DNA from: Tubulanus polymorphus
Lineage: Eukaryota; Nemertea; Palaeonemertea; Tubulaniformes; Tubulanidae
Assembly (NCBI RefSeq): GCF_964204645.1
Contig: NC_134027.1
Coordinates: 25,098,485 to 25,162,484 of the forward strand
Length of the DNA: 64,000 nt
Direction of reading: 5' to 3'
Both the position numbers and the translations under genes were made by a program. Each line of letters begins with the position of its first letter. The first letter of the stretch is position 1. The notes below the pieces were generated by a model, which had not been told where the DNA came from, did not search any database, and was given only the letters and a program-made list of their open reading frames with translations. Of this stretch, positions 25,201 through 36,701 are shown piece after piece.

Positions 25201-28200
25201 GGATGGAACTGGAGATAGATGGACGCTAACCAATCGTAAGCTCGCTCACATCGACAAATTCGAGCAACTGATTGTATCCAGCCAGTTGCTCTCATGCGCC
25301 GAAAACTGCCTGGCAACTAGTTGTCTCCAATCGCAGTGTCCATGTGCGCTAGGCTTTAGAACTGAACTAAGTGTACAGTGGCCACCCGGTTAATGTACAG
25401 TATGAATACCAAAGGAAATAATCAGCGATCAAGTTCTATTAATTGATTGAATCAGTGAATGATATTTCTGTATTTTTTTCAATCCGTAGTTGGCTGGCGA
25501 TCACCGACCCGGCAGACGTCGCTCGAGTCGAGAGTAAAACGTTCATCTCGACGCCCGACAAACGCACGACGATCCCGATTCCGAAAGAGGGCGTTAAAGG
25601 CGTTCTGGGAATGTGGAAAAGTCCCGAGGATTTGAACAATATGTTGAACGAAAGATTTCCCGGTTGTATGAAAGGTCGGTGTTAAACAAAAAAAAGTCCA
25701 ACTAATTTTACGTGCTTAAGAATCTGAATTGATGGGTCGACAATCGACTGCATTATACCCCTGTTGTGAAATGTTAATATGTCCAGACCTCTTTTCCGAA
25801 GTTTGTGATAGAAATCTAGGCCATTAAGTGAACTAATCTTAACTCTTAAATTACTGGTAGTTAACTCGGGGTCCAATTCTACCAAACAGTTTCACTCATA
25901 AACTAATTAATTAAAATAAGTTGTATTGATTGAGAAATGATATCGAAATAAAACTTCTTTATGAAACTGGAACAAAAACCGTGGAACTGGGTCTCGTCCT
26001 CGGGGCTCAGTTTCACAAAAAAGTTGGACTCAAATTTTTGGTGTAATCGCTGTTGGTTACTTCATGTTTTCAATGAGGACAACAATTCGAACTTAACCGT
26101 TTTAGGCTTAAACTTTTTCGTGAAACTCTGCGCAGAGATGAGAAAGTCGTTATTGAGGAGATTTTTCTGTATGAATATTTTGCAGGTCGTACTATGTATA
26201 TAATCCCGTTCAGTATGGGTCCAGTCGGTTCACCGCTGTCTAAGATCGGAATCCAGTGCACCGATTCGGCGTACGTCGCCGCCAGTATGAGAATCATGAC
26301 CCGAGTCGGAACTAACGTCGTTGAGGCTCTCGGTAAAGACGGGCAGTTCATCAAATGTCTTCACTCCGTCGGACAACCTTTACCCATGGCCAGTAAGTAT
26401 ATCAACTGTATTCTGCCCTGATCTCAATCTGAGGCCCAGCTTCATAGTCGATACGTGGTCAATGAATGATTTTCAATCTAGTCATGAAGTTGTTAGATCG
26501 GCTGTAGAACCAAAACTAGCATAGACAGGTTGTTGGATTGAATCTATAACCTAAATGAGTTTAGACTGGTCGAAGTTATAAAATAGGCTTTAGAACCAAA
26601 ATGAGCTTAGACTGGTCTGAAGTTGTTAGATTGACTAAAGAACCAAAATCAGCTTAGACTGGTCTTAAGTTGTTAGATTGGCTATAGAACCAAAATGAGC
26701 TTAGACTGGTCTTAGGTTGTTAGATTTAATTTTTAAACTGAAATGAGCTTAGACTGTCTAAATCTCCAGTCAACTTTGGAACAGACCCCAATAGATAATC
26801 AATCTTAAATGATGCAATATATTCATTCCTAGTTTAAGGTTCATGCGACCCCCCCCCCCCCATTAATTTTCGGTCCCCTAAACGTATGTCTGATAAAAAC
26901 CGTGATAAATTATTACAATATTGATGGTTACCTTTTTTCAGAGCCACCCGTGAACAACTGGCCGTGTAATCCGGAGAAGACTATAATCTGTCATATTCCC
27001 GCTAACGATGAGATCTGTTCGTTCGGCAGCGGGTACGGCGGTAACTCGCTGCTCGGTAAGAAATGTTTCGCGCTTCGTTTGGGATCGATTCTCGCCAAGA
27101 AAGAAGGCTGGTTAGCCGAACACATGTTGGTAAGTAGACAGTTCGGTTGATATCAAAACTTCCGTTTGGACAAGAGGTCCCCTAGTTGGAAAAGGTTATA
27201 GAAATATGAAAAGGTTAAGAAAAGCTGTTGTCATACAGTAAACCTCACCCGAACTCGGACTAGCAGAACATGCAGCAGCAAAGTGTGTCTTGTTTGAATT
27301 TTAGGAAAATAAAATCAATGGAAATTAAAAAGTTTTTGTCCGAGTTTCTCAAAAGTTTTGAGTTGCCCATCTACGAGTTAGACAAGGTTTACTGAAAATA
27401 TGTTTGATTCGAATTTCCACTTCACTTCGTAGGTATTTGACGAATTTGATCGTTTTCTTTTCAGATTCTCGGAATCACGAATCCGAAAGGAGAGAAAAAG
27501 TACATCGCGGCAGCTTTCCCGAGCGCTTGCGGTAAAACTAACCTGGCCATGATGAACCCGACGATTCCCGGGTATAAAATCGAATGCGTCGGTGACGACA
27601 TCGCGTGGATGAGATTCGATTCCGAAGGACGATTAAGAGCTATCAATCCTGAAAATGGATTCTTCGGTGTCGCACCAGGTAGGTGAAATAGAAATATTGA
27701 GAACTGTTATACAGTTGTGTGGATAGATCCAGTTCCACTGTGTGGGCTAAATTTATATCTGAACCCAGTTCCACAGTTGTGTGGGTTTTATTTGTCCCTG
27801 AACTTAGTTCCACAGTTGTGCGGGTTTAATTTGACTCTAGATCCAGTCCCACAGTTATGTGTAGGTTTGATTCATTCGACTTTGAACCTAGTCGAACGAA
27901 TCATCAAACCTACTGTAATCTGTGGAAATGAGTTCAGGTAATTAGCTTAAACCACAACTGAATACCAGAACTCATTTCCACAGATCTGGGTAAAAGTTTA
28001 ATTCGATAGTTTCTGGGCAAGATTTGAATCAATGAGTTGGAATAAGTTAATTCAAATTTTTACTAAAAGCCAAATCTAAAACTAGAAACGCTAATATACT
28101 TCCACAATTACGGGTTTTAAAATCTTCAAATGTGATGATGTTTTTTTTAAGGAACTTCGTATTCGACGAATCCGAATGCGATGGAAACGATAAAAAAGAA

Positions 28201-30236
28201 CACGGTGTTCACGAACACGGCGCACACGGCAGACGGCGAATACTTCTGGGAAGGTTTGGAGAAAGATCTGCCGGGTGACGCTAAAGTCACCAGCTGGCTC
28301 GGTGACACGTGGACGAAAGGTTGCGGAAAATTGGCCGCACATCCAAACTCCAGGTGAGTCTGAAACCCTCTCTCGCGCCTTATATTCTACTAATGTCTAT
28401 TTCAATTTTGCTTTAGAGGACATCAGATGGCCTAGCTCAGTCAGTTTTTGTAGTACAAACATGATATAGGTCTTAATAGAACCAACACAAATTAATTTAA
28501 ACATATGCACGCTGGCTTGAAGTCTTGAATGCAGAAGAATAGAGAAAAGTGACTCCATAATTTGAATGTCTAACAATATGCATGCCTATATACCATAATT
28601 TTTGATGATTGAAAAAAGTTCAGTTCGTAGGCATGGAGAAATGTTATTAAACTAAGAAAATGGTGTCTCTTCTATGATACAACCCCATTCAATGAAGACT
28701 TTTTGGTTGTCCTTCAATATAGTCTAATAATGGATTAAAAATCAATGCTTTAGACCTATATCAGGTGTTTACTACTTAAACTGACTTGAGCCAGGCCGCC
28801 TGACATCTCTAGCAAAGTTGTAATAGACATTAGACAGCGGTATATTTGAGAGTGTCTATTTCTAATCGATTTCAATTATTTCAGATTCTGCACACCGGCG
28901 GGACAATGCCCGATTATGGATCCCGCGTGGGAAGACTCGGCCGGTGTACCGATTGAAGCTATTCTATTCGGAGGCCGTCGGCCGGAAGGTGTACCGCTCG
29001 TCTACGAAGCGTTCTCGTGGAGTCACGGCGTTCTGATCGGTGGATCGATGAGATCTGAGGCAACTGCTGCAGCTGAACACAAAGGTACAGTTGAAAATAA
29101 CGTCCACTGAGTCCGCTGTCTAAAGCAGGGTGGCCAATTCTACCTGGAAATCAGTGAATAGTCTGTGAATTTTTTTATCGTTAAAAAGTCAGGGGATCGT
29201 CTAAAAAAAGCAAAAGACGAGGAAAATTTGTTGAGATTGAAAAATCGCGCATAAAATCAAACAGTTTCCATCGATGTCTTACATTGACTGCGATTGGATT
29301 CTTAACATCAGTCAGGGAAGACGTCAGAGAATAGTTAATATAATAATCTTTATTTATCTTCAAAGAAATTGAATCGATCTAAAACATGATATTCATACAC
29401 AGTGTTTTCAATTAGAAATTAACAAGGCAGGTCCCTTTGAAAAACAGGAGGGTCCCATAATATGTCACAGTCCCTGAAACAAAAGCTGGTTTGAAAAAGC
29501 AGGCGGGTCCTTTACAAACAACAGACGGGTCTGGGACCTGGCTCTTATTGAAAACAGTGATACATAGATATAAATACAAGTATAAAATGTACCGATATCA
29601 ATTGAAGGAACCAAGTGAAGCAAATGCTTGTAGGTTTGGTGACCCACACTCTAGTCATGAGAGAAAAAAGTGTCAGGTCGCATAAAAGTGGCCACCCTGA
29701 ATGACGTAGCTTATGAAAAGATTTAGGAAAAGACCGACAGAAGACTTTGATTTCTAATAGTAATATTTACTATTTCAGCAAAAGTGATAATGCACGATCC
29801 GTTCGCGATGCGTCCATTCTTCGGGTACAACTTCGGCGACTACATGCAACACTGGCTGGACATGGAGAAAGTGCCGAATCGCAAACTGCCGAAGATCTTC
29901 CACGTCAACTGGTTCCGTCGCGACGCCGCCGGCAAATTCCTGTGGCCCGGCTTCGGCGAGAACTCGCGCGTGCTCGACTGGATCTTCCGCCGCACGAACG
30001 ACGAGGACATCGCCGAAAAGACGGCGATCGGCTACGTGCCGAAAGCGGACTCGATCAACATGAACGGCTACGACGGCTCGTGCGACTTGCCGCAGCTGTT
30101 CCACGTGCCGAAAGATTTCTGGAAGCAGGAGGTGAAAGAGATTCGCAAGTACTTCGACGAACAGGTGCCCGACGACTTGCCGCCGAAAGTCGGCGAGGAG
30201 TTGAACGCGTTGGAGGATCGCGTCGGCAAATTATAG
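22247..30236 (+). CDS. PCK: Phosphoenolpyruvate carboxykinase, GTP-dependent
   Basis: Nine exons join in frame: 22247-22395, 24006-24266, 25490-25674, 26186-26392, 26942-27129, 27465-27678, 28152-28353, 28885-29084, 29779-30236 (687 codons). The product makes phosphoenolpyruvate from oxaloacetate with GTP, the committed step of gluconeogenesis. Visible signatures are [23 protein letters not shown], the P-loop [13 protein letters not shown] (exon 6), VGDDIAWM, the mobile lid [11 protein letters not shown] (exons 8/9), and the nucleotide-site stretch [13 protein letters not shown]. All look intact. It is longer than human PCK1 (622) because of a ~50-residue acidic N-terminal exon. That exon is inferred: its ATG follows an in-frame stop (22223-22225) and its phase fits exon 2, but its sequence is not recognisable. 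No basic amphipathic leader is seen, which favours a cytosolic form. A cytosolic or mitochondrial paralogue name cannot be assigned. Confidence 0.93.
23811..24058 (+). repeat. ~62-bp tandem repeat running into PEPCK exon 2
   Basis: Units start at 23811, 23871, 23933 and 23997. Each carries an ATTTAYAGAT acceptor-like block, a TTGATCAA-like block, AGAGTTTT and, in the first three, ATATGATG. The fourth unit contains the real splice acceptor (24005/24006) and the first coding bases of exon 2. The intron therefore ends with three decoy acceptors of nearly identical sequence. Confidence 0.8.
24889..25358. mobile_element. MITE rich in ACAACTAGTTGC palindromes
   Basis: The left arm (CATACATCGACAAAGCGACT, then GGAGACAACTAGTTGC) is mirrored at the right end (other strand CACATGGACACTGCGATTGG, then AGACAACTAGTTGC). 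Further copies of the CACATCGAC ... ACAACTAGTTGC module lie inside (25025, 25138, 25248). It fills part of PEPCK intron 2 and encodes nothing. Confidence 0.7.
26001..26136. mobile_element. MITE, CAGTTTCACAAAAAAGTT ends
   Basis: The left part CTCAGTTTCACAAAAAAGTT is mirrored at the right (other strand AGAGTTTCACGAAAAAGTTT). The interior TACTTCATGTTTTCAATGA is shared with the copy at 32117-32320. It ends ~50 bp before PEPCK exon 4. Confidence 0.65.
26483..26762. repeat. ~47-bp tandem repeat in PEPCK intron 4
   Basis: About six diverged copies of a unit reading GTTGTTAGATTGGCTATAGA then ACCAAAATGAGCTTAGACTGG. The unit matches 3248-3508 and, inverted, part of the MITE interior at 16786-16926. 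Confidence 0.85.
27715..27880. repeat. ~39-bp tandem repeat containing CCAGTTCCACAG
   Basis: Four units start near 27726, 27762, 27801 and 27840. Each carries a CCAGTTCCACAGTTGTG-like block, which equals the terminal sequence of the GGGNCC-type MITEs, followed by GGGTTTAATTTG. An inverted relic (CATTTCCACAGATCTGGG) lies at 27970-27987. It lies in PEPCK intron 6. Confidence 0.75.
29126..29697. mobile_element. Inverted-repeat element with CAGGGTGGCCA ends
   Basis: It begins CAGGGTGGCCAATTC and ends AAGTGGCCACCCTG, i.e. CAGGGTGGCCA-type termini like hAT elements. The left half matches the GTCAGGGAA family (4618-4917); the right half carries unrelated sequence that looks like a nested insertion. 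It occupies PEPCK intron 8. No clear 8-bp target duplication was found. Confidence 0.65.
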
Positions 30237-30515
30237 ACAGAACTTTTTCGACGACGATTCATATTTATTTATCGGATATCTAGAGGAGCGATGCATAATT
30301 CATGACTTAGAAAATATGACATACGTCGACGAACTACAACCATAAGAAAAAACGGAAGAAAGAAAACTGAAAATATTTTAGCACGGATTTGTTTATTTAT
30401 TATTTAGGAAATCAATAGACGGCAGACGCTTCGTTTCGACCGTTCGTATACACGTAATCGTAGCAACTTATTGAAAACCGTGAATCGGTGGGAAAAAACG
30501 TACGAACGTAGATCG

Positions 30516-30521
30516 AATAAA
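30516..30521 (+). terminator. PEPCK polyA signal
   Basis: AATAAA lies 280 bp after the PEPCK stop, the first hexamer in the 3' flank, giving a 3' UTR of about 0.3 kb. Confidence 0.7.
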
Positions 30522-33500
30522 GATGGCAGCACGGTCGCCGTTCGATCGTAAGATTTCAGCATGTGGAAAAAAATAAAGAATTTTCAACGCGGTAGAACCC
30601 GTTCGATTTTTGGACGCATGAAATTAATTCAGTTCACGAGAAATCCGGATTCAATGTTATATTTGATTTTACGTATATATGCAATTGTCAAAGTCTGCAA
30701 ATGCTCCGAAAAGCGGATCTTCGTTTATGACGCAATTCTCTTCGTTCTTCGGAGAAACCCTTCCTTCTAACTCCGAATATGACTAAGTTAACCAGCAGCG
30801 TACTTGCTCAAAATATGATTATGAATACCGGTATTAAAGACAACTCTTAGGAAAAAATGAAAATAATTTCTATTTCGAGTGTAATGGGTACGCAAGTTTC
30901 ATTCCAATGCCCGAAAATACTTTCATCGATTTTTAAGACGTTTATTTTAGGGGAAAAAAAACGTCTGAAAATTGTGCTTAAAATTCGACCCATGTCTAAA
31001 TCTCAAATCCATGGTGCTCTTCGGGATTGGGCTTTTGTTATACCGGTAAATAAGAATTACTATTACTGTAACTCCAAGTGCCTTTTCAATCATGAACCCT
31101 TTATTGGAAAATGTAGGAACTACAAGTATTCAAGTCTACTGTTCAACCGAGCTCAGGAAATATTCGAAAACAAGTTGTTACGAAATCTGCTCACTTTGAT
31201 GTTATTTATCGTTCGTAGACTAGCCAGACGCTTCTCGGATTATTTTTGATTTTATCAGGTTTTAAACGACTGTGATTTCGATCCGCATACTGTAATTCTT
31301 ACCTCGGTATCTTGCGCTACAAGGCAAGGTAAACGACCTTGAAAATACTGCTGTCTCTTAAACTTGTTCGGAAAACCACCATCATCTTGGGATTATCGGT
31401 TTTTTTTTTAAACATTGATTGAGCAATGAGGTACCGGTGACATGCACCAGATGGCGCACCAATAGACCCAGTTTTGTGGTGATTATTTAGTTTGGTTTCA
31501 ATGTGAACTGGATTTTTACACTCCTGAATCCAAGTATTATCAAACAAATTATCGAATAGATCTAAGATCGACCTTCCCACTCGGTTCGTAGTGAATATTT
31601 CACTGATAATTGGTTAAATCATCACAAGAAAGGTAAATTAGAGTTTAATGGAAAGTAGAAGAAATCGTGCGTGATTTGATCAACCACTAGCCACACCTGG
31701 TAGATCCTCGCTTGCCGCAGTAGCTGCACCGGTACCTCGTTCAATAATCATATTATTATTTTTATTATTATTATTATAACATCGTACAGTTGTTTCGTTG
31801 TTGCGTGAGAAATGTATCGAAATAGTCGTCGATTAGTTGTAACTGCTGTTTCGTAGTAGGCATTGTTTGATAAATACATGCGACGATCATCGGCTTTGCG
31901 TAGAGATCGTTCGTCCCTGTTCACGCGCCACAGGTCCACATTCCTTTACTTCGTTCTATAACGGTGTGTATCTTTTATTAAAAATTAACGAATCACTCGG
32001 GCATTATATTCGTTAGAATTCTCGCACGTTTTGAAATCTCGATTAATTAACTAACGATTTGGTTTTAATGCGGGTATCATGAATCTGCTACCTGTACCCA
32101 TAGGTCAGGAGAGCTCGGTCCGATATCATAAAAAGTTAAACCCAAATATTTGCTTAAATGCAATTGGTAACTTCATGTTTTCAATGAAGCCAACAATTTC
32201 AAGTTAACCATTTTGATCTTAAATTACGGATTGACCCTAACATCTATTTGATTAGTAGAATTTATTTGATTTGACTTGATTGTACAACGTTAAAACTTTT
32301 TCATAAAACTGTACCCTGATCAAGTCTTGTATGAATTGCGGAGAGCAGATTGTCTGAGGGGGTGCATGGTACAGGCAGCATATTGTTGGAGGAGGCAGAG
32401 GGTACAGACAGTCGATTGTCTGAGGGTACAGACAGCAGATCGATACCTACAGCATAACACGGTGGTGTTAACACGTACTATCAATATTGTCAGAGATGGT
32501 CGCGTTATAATAATTTCGATTGCGATAGTGATGATAATTTTACTGTTGTTCATGAGATTGAGTGAATGAATGCGTTTTATAAAGTTCGATGAAAGAACGA
32601 TTTTAACTTTTATTTGCGTCGTCGTAAATTAACCATCGCAGACGGATTCTATAGGAGATCAATAATTGTGTTGCGATGATGGAATATTTTTGTATTGCGT
32701 GATGTCAAAATGGTGATTTTTAATTTTCGTCTACGAAGGAAAACCTAACTGTTCCACTCTCCCGCAAATCGTGTTGTTTCTGGTGCCGTTCTGTTCCATG
32801 ATGAAAGTGTGTGTAAGCCAGCCTATAAATACCAGTTCACGATATCATCATGTTTTTGTTCAAATAGCCCATTTCTGAATGTACGTACAACACTAGCCGA
32901 AAAACCACCAGGGATTCTACATGTTGGACAGTACACTCAAACCAAGCTTGCGACAACTGAAAATGGTGGCTTATGTACTGAAGTTCATACAATGAATCCC
33001 TGCATAAAGAACAGGGTATAGGAAGTCTATATTAGTTACAGCTCTAGTTTTAGTGATCACTTCGTAAAATAGGAATATTTATGATACGTAACTATAGTAT
33101 GTTTGTATGTACTATTTTCTGGTTTTTAACTGGCTTTCTATATTCCCACACGTGATATATTCCTATGTCATTCTGATAGGCCTAATTACCTTTAGAGCAA
33201 GATTGATACGTAGTATATATTCCTTAGATGCAAATCTTTTGCATGTTGTTTTCAAATAAAGACTTATCTATATACAATATTGTGATTCCATTGTATTCGA
33301 TTGGTCGATTGTCTTAAGGTCTACAACCAATGGTCTGTTTGCTAATTAGGCAGAGGGAGTCCCAGGTTCCGATTGCTGAATAGAGGATCAATGAATAGAG
33401 GATAGACAGGGGATGTCTCCGGGTTATAACCTTATTGGGATAATGATTCCGGGCGTCATCGGTCGCCTCTGTACAGGATGACCCTGGGTGTGCCAGGTTC

Positions 33501-34086
33501 AAATCCAGTGTACGTATCATTGAAGCAGATTCTGAGTGCTAGGTGGCAGCACCTTACTATCCCCTAGTGGAATTTCTATGAACTGATGGTTTTCTTGATC
33601 AAATACCACAAAGCCAGTCATGGTTTGACACATAGATTAGTTGACAGAATTGCCACTAGGTTATTGTACGAAACAGTCATACAGCTGCGGTTGCCTAACA
33701 GAGCCTTGTGGAAACCTCTTGCATTGCCCACATACACCAAATTCGTCCAATGAAGTTCTTTGATACACATAATGACTAGGACCTCGGTGATTCACGCCAT
33801 ACAGAACCATCGATCTTAACTGTAGACAATCAATTGGGTTGTCCTGCAATAAAGCCGATAAATCAGGGTGTCTTCAAACCTGGATGTTAAATAGATCGAT
33901 CGTGGTGCAAAATGCTACATTCCAAGTCATTTCGGCAACAAGGACGACCGATCCTGGGTCCTAACCTGGTGGTTACCAAATAGAGGGATACAAACACCAG
34001 CAGTTGACCGCTACAAAATGAACTCACAACCGAACTCTGGTGTTTTCCATTCGTCAGTTTTTTATTTATTTGTATCTATAAACAAT
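30522..34086. other. Intergenic DNA between PEPCK and RPL13, no gene seen
   Basis: The region holds a (TTA)n microsatellite near 31748-31778, one MITE copy (32117-32320) and short repeats of a CAGACAGTCGATTGTCTGAG type near 32345-32440. The open frames here (for example 130 codons at 30857-31249) lack homology I can recognise, exon-like codon use, or splice context. Confidence 0.5.
32117..32320. mobile_element. MITE copy related to 26001-26136
   Basis: It shares the interior TAACTTCATGTTTTCAATGA and the arm AAACTTTTTCATAAAACTGT with the element in PEPCK intron 3. The left arm is CATAAAAAGTTAAACCCAAA. It is longer than the other copy by an AT-rich insert. Confidence 0.55.
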
Positions 34087-36066
34087 CTATTTGTTAGCTT
34101 CCTCGGCCTCTCTGGCTTTCTTTTGACGGAGACCGTACAATCGTTTGTTAGCGCGAGCTTTCCTCAACGCGGTAAACACCGAGTATTTCTTCTCCTCTTC
34201 GGTGATAGCTCGTGGTTTCTCGTGTCGCACCGTCTGCTTGATCGGCATCACTAACTTACCCTTCAACTGAGTGGCCATCGACACTTCTTCGGCCTAGTGG
34301 AAAAATGAGAATAGGAAACAAATGAAAATGATGCGTGGAAGTAAGTCACAATTAATATCAGTCAAATCCTGGTGGCGACAGAGTTTCTTGGTCGAAGGTT
34401 CTTCTCCGGTCTCTCCCCAATGGGAAAAAAGAAACATCGAACCCGCTTATAATGCCATGCATGGCACTTAGCGGGTTGAGGGTCGTAAAAAAAAATCAAT
34501 ATCAGTTAGTTAGCGTATATTTGATTCCAATTCATAGTGGATCCTCTTTATAACGTATTCAAAGAGTTGATTAATCAGAAAATTAGAAAGAAACCCAATT
34601 TTGTACCGGAGATTAAATTCTATTATTGGTTCTAACGAACAGATTTTCTGGTCTCCGGAAGCAAGATCCCTACTACAGATCAGTCATTCCAGAAATCAAG
34701 GAGAAAATTTCATATTTCCAGGAGCGTATGCCCACAATCACGCGGAAGTGATTTAGCCGCGTCCCAACCGGAACCAGTTGCAATTCACAAACAAAATTTG
34801 ACCCATGCTTAAGATATTTTTCTCTGGCCTGGTGCAACGCTTTTGGTCCACTAGAAGTGCTTGTGTGATCGCGGCTAATCTATCACTTTCATAACTCAAT
34901 TACAGTAGACTGCTCCAGATTCATTACTGTTTATCTTGGTAAACCATAATTTAGTGGTTTTGCAATGCATAAGCATATGCATATTCCAATCTTTTATTCT
35001 TTTACTTTACTTTTACTTCAGAAGTTCGTCGTAACAGGTTCCGCCACTGTTATTTCACACTGCTTCCAACGGCGATCGAACTTATGGTAAATATTTCTGC
35101 TTTCAAACTTACCGAGGCATCACCCTTCTTCGGTTTGCTCGACTTCTTCGGGAACAGAATCAATTTCGACTTGTATTCCTTCAGACGTTGAGTGTTCAAC
35201 TGAAGCGATTCGACGCTGCGGTTTTTACGACGGTGGTCGACGGAGATTCCGATCGTCGGAGCTAAACGTTTACTGATACCAGCTGCCTACAAATACAACA
35301 ACTAAAACATTAAATCATCGGTTTTACATGTGACGATTTAAGCCTCATCCAGTGTCCCCAATTAGTCAATTGAATTCAAAATTCCCAAACGTTTCCTTTT
35401 TTTTTTAAGGTAAATGAAACTGAAATTGAAATGAACAGACACCATCATATCACAGGGTTGTCGTTAACATTTTGATTTTCAAGAAAGATTGCTAAAGAAT
35501 TGCTTAGCTTTGTTTAATGCTACATGCAATATGCAATCTAGTCTATGAATATTCCCGAATATTTCCAGGATTAGGGAAAACAAATTCCTAAAATCTTTGA
35601 AGTTTTTCCAGATATTGTGGATCTCCGCAATCTCACTAATGACTGATGACATTCAAGCGCCATGAAAATGATTTTTGAGCCCATTCCATGATACTAGAGG
35701 CTGTTTTGACCAATTCCCATTTCAAAACTTTTAAGAACTTTCAAGGATTGCTATCGACCCTGCAGATCAAACATACTTTAGGAAACAACTGAAAAGAATA
35801 ATTTTGTTAAAACAACGAACCTTTAACTCGTCCAAAGTGAATCCACGTCCGGCTCGAACCTTCGTGTTGTATTTAAACATCTGGCATCGAACGACGGGTC
35901 TGAGCGGACCGGCGACCGGCCTCGGCGCGATCGTCCTCGCCTTCTTCACTCGGTTCTGGTAACGGCGTTGTTTCCTCGCCGGTTGATTGAACCACGTTTT
36001 CACGTAACGTTCCCAGTATTTGTGGAAATGCCCGTTGGGCACGACATTGTTTCGTTTCGGAGCCAT
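34087..36066 (-). CDS. RPL13: 60S ribosomal protein L13 (eL13)
   Basis: Three coding exons on the minus strand, 36066-35821, 35286-35113 and 34293-34087, join in phase 0 and give 208 residues (human 211). The protein is a component of the large cytosolic ribosomal subunit. Family landmarks are [14 protein letters not shown]-like [49 protein letters not shown] and [12 protein letters not shown]. The start is the ATG at 36066. A splice acceptor at 36074-36075 just upstream shows a 5' UTR intron, leading to a non-coding first exon near 36667-36701. No box C/D snoRNA with good boxes was seen in the introns. The gene is divergent from LARS2. Confidence 0.97.
34440..34477. repeat. 38-bp near-perfect palindrome in RPL13 intron
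   Basis: The outer arms AACCCGCT and AGCGGGTT and a central TGCCATGCATGGCA form a palindrome with only a few unpaired bases between. It lies in the last RPL13 intron. It could be the relic of a small inverted-repeat element. Confidence 0.7.
34753..34878. mobile_element. MITE with TTAGCCGCG ends
   Basis: The left end TTAGCCGCGTCC is mirrored by GATCGCGGCTAA. The interior AAATTTGACCCATGC and GCCTGGTGCAACGC matches the element at 150-400. It lies in the last RPL13 intron. Confidence 0.6.
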
Positions 36067-36666
36067 CGTTTATCTGAAATCAAGAGAATTTTACTTTGTC
36101 ATTTCAAATAGACGATGATGTGTGTATCATTACTAGGCTACTAGGCATTAATTAAGTAAGAAGGTAGGTATTCTTAAGCCATTATAACCACCGGTCCACC
36201 TACCCCCCCCCCCCCTTGAACCTGTCAACAATGTCAATCGTGGCTTCAGAAGACTGTCAACTTAATCAAGATAACTTTGAGAACGTCTTTTGTGCCAATT
36301 GTGGAGCCCAAACTCGGCATCAATTATCTTAATTCAAAGGCATATATTCCCGAAACTTTAATTACGAGTGACCAAACAATTGACTAATTGTAACTGACTG
36401 TTCGATCGAAACATTAACAAGTGTCAATCATCTTTTAGTCTCCAAATTGAACGATAATCCGGGAAATAAGCAACCAGGAAGTAAAATTCACATGGAATAT
36501 CCGTCCAAATCAAGGCGCCTAATCGTAAAACTAAACGGGTTTGGAATGAAATACAGATTATTCGGGGTAGAGAAAGACGTGTTCCGTCTATTGCTGAAAC
36601 GATTATTTATTTCGGGGTCGGGATCGCTCGTAAATAAGAGGATTTCGATTATATCCAGACATCTAC

Positions 36667-36701
36667 CAACCTCAGAACGCAATGGCCGACAGGAAGAAAG
36701 G
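36667..36701 (-). promoter_or_regulatory. RPL13 non-coding first exon with 5' TOP tract
   Basis: On the minus strand the sequence reads CGACCTTTCTTCCTGTCGGC. A C followed by a pyrimidine run is the 5' terminal oligopyrimidine signature of ribosomal-protein mRNAs, which puts these transcripts under mTOR/LARP1-type translational control. Transcription would start at the C at 36700-36701, and the exon would end before a GTAGAT donor at 36666-36661. The intron then runs to the acceptor at 36074. The choice of donor is uncertain (GTTGGT four bases upstream is an alternative). Confidence 0.65.

Noticed and set aside
30857-31249. ORF of 130 codons after PEPCK
   Set aside because: AT-rich, no known domain and no promoter or splice signals. 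It could be chance.
33314-33520. tRNA-like GGTTCAAATCC and short open frame
   Set aside because: A box-B-like word only; no cloverleaf arms or acceptor stem can be paired around it.
35630-35700. Box C/D snoRNA in an RPL13 intron
   Set aside because: CTGATGAC appears only on the strand opposite to RPL13, and no paired D box with a terminal stem was found.
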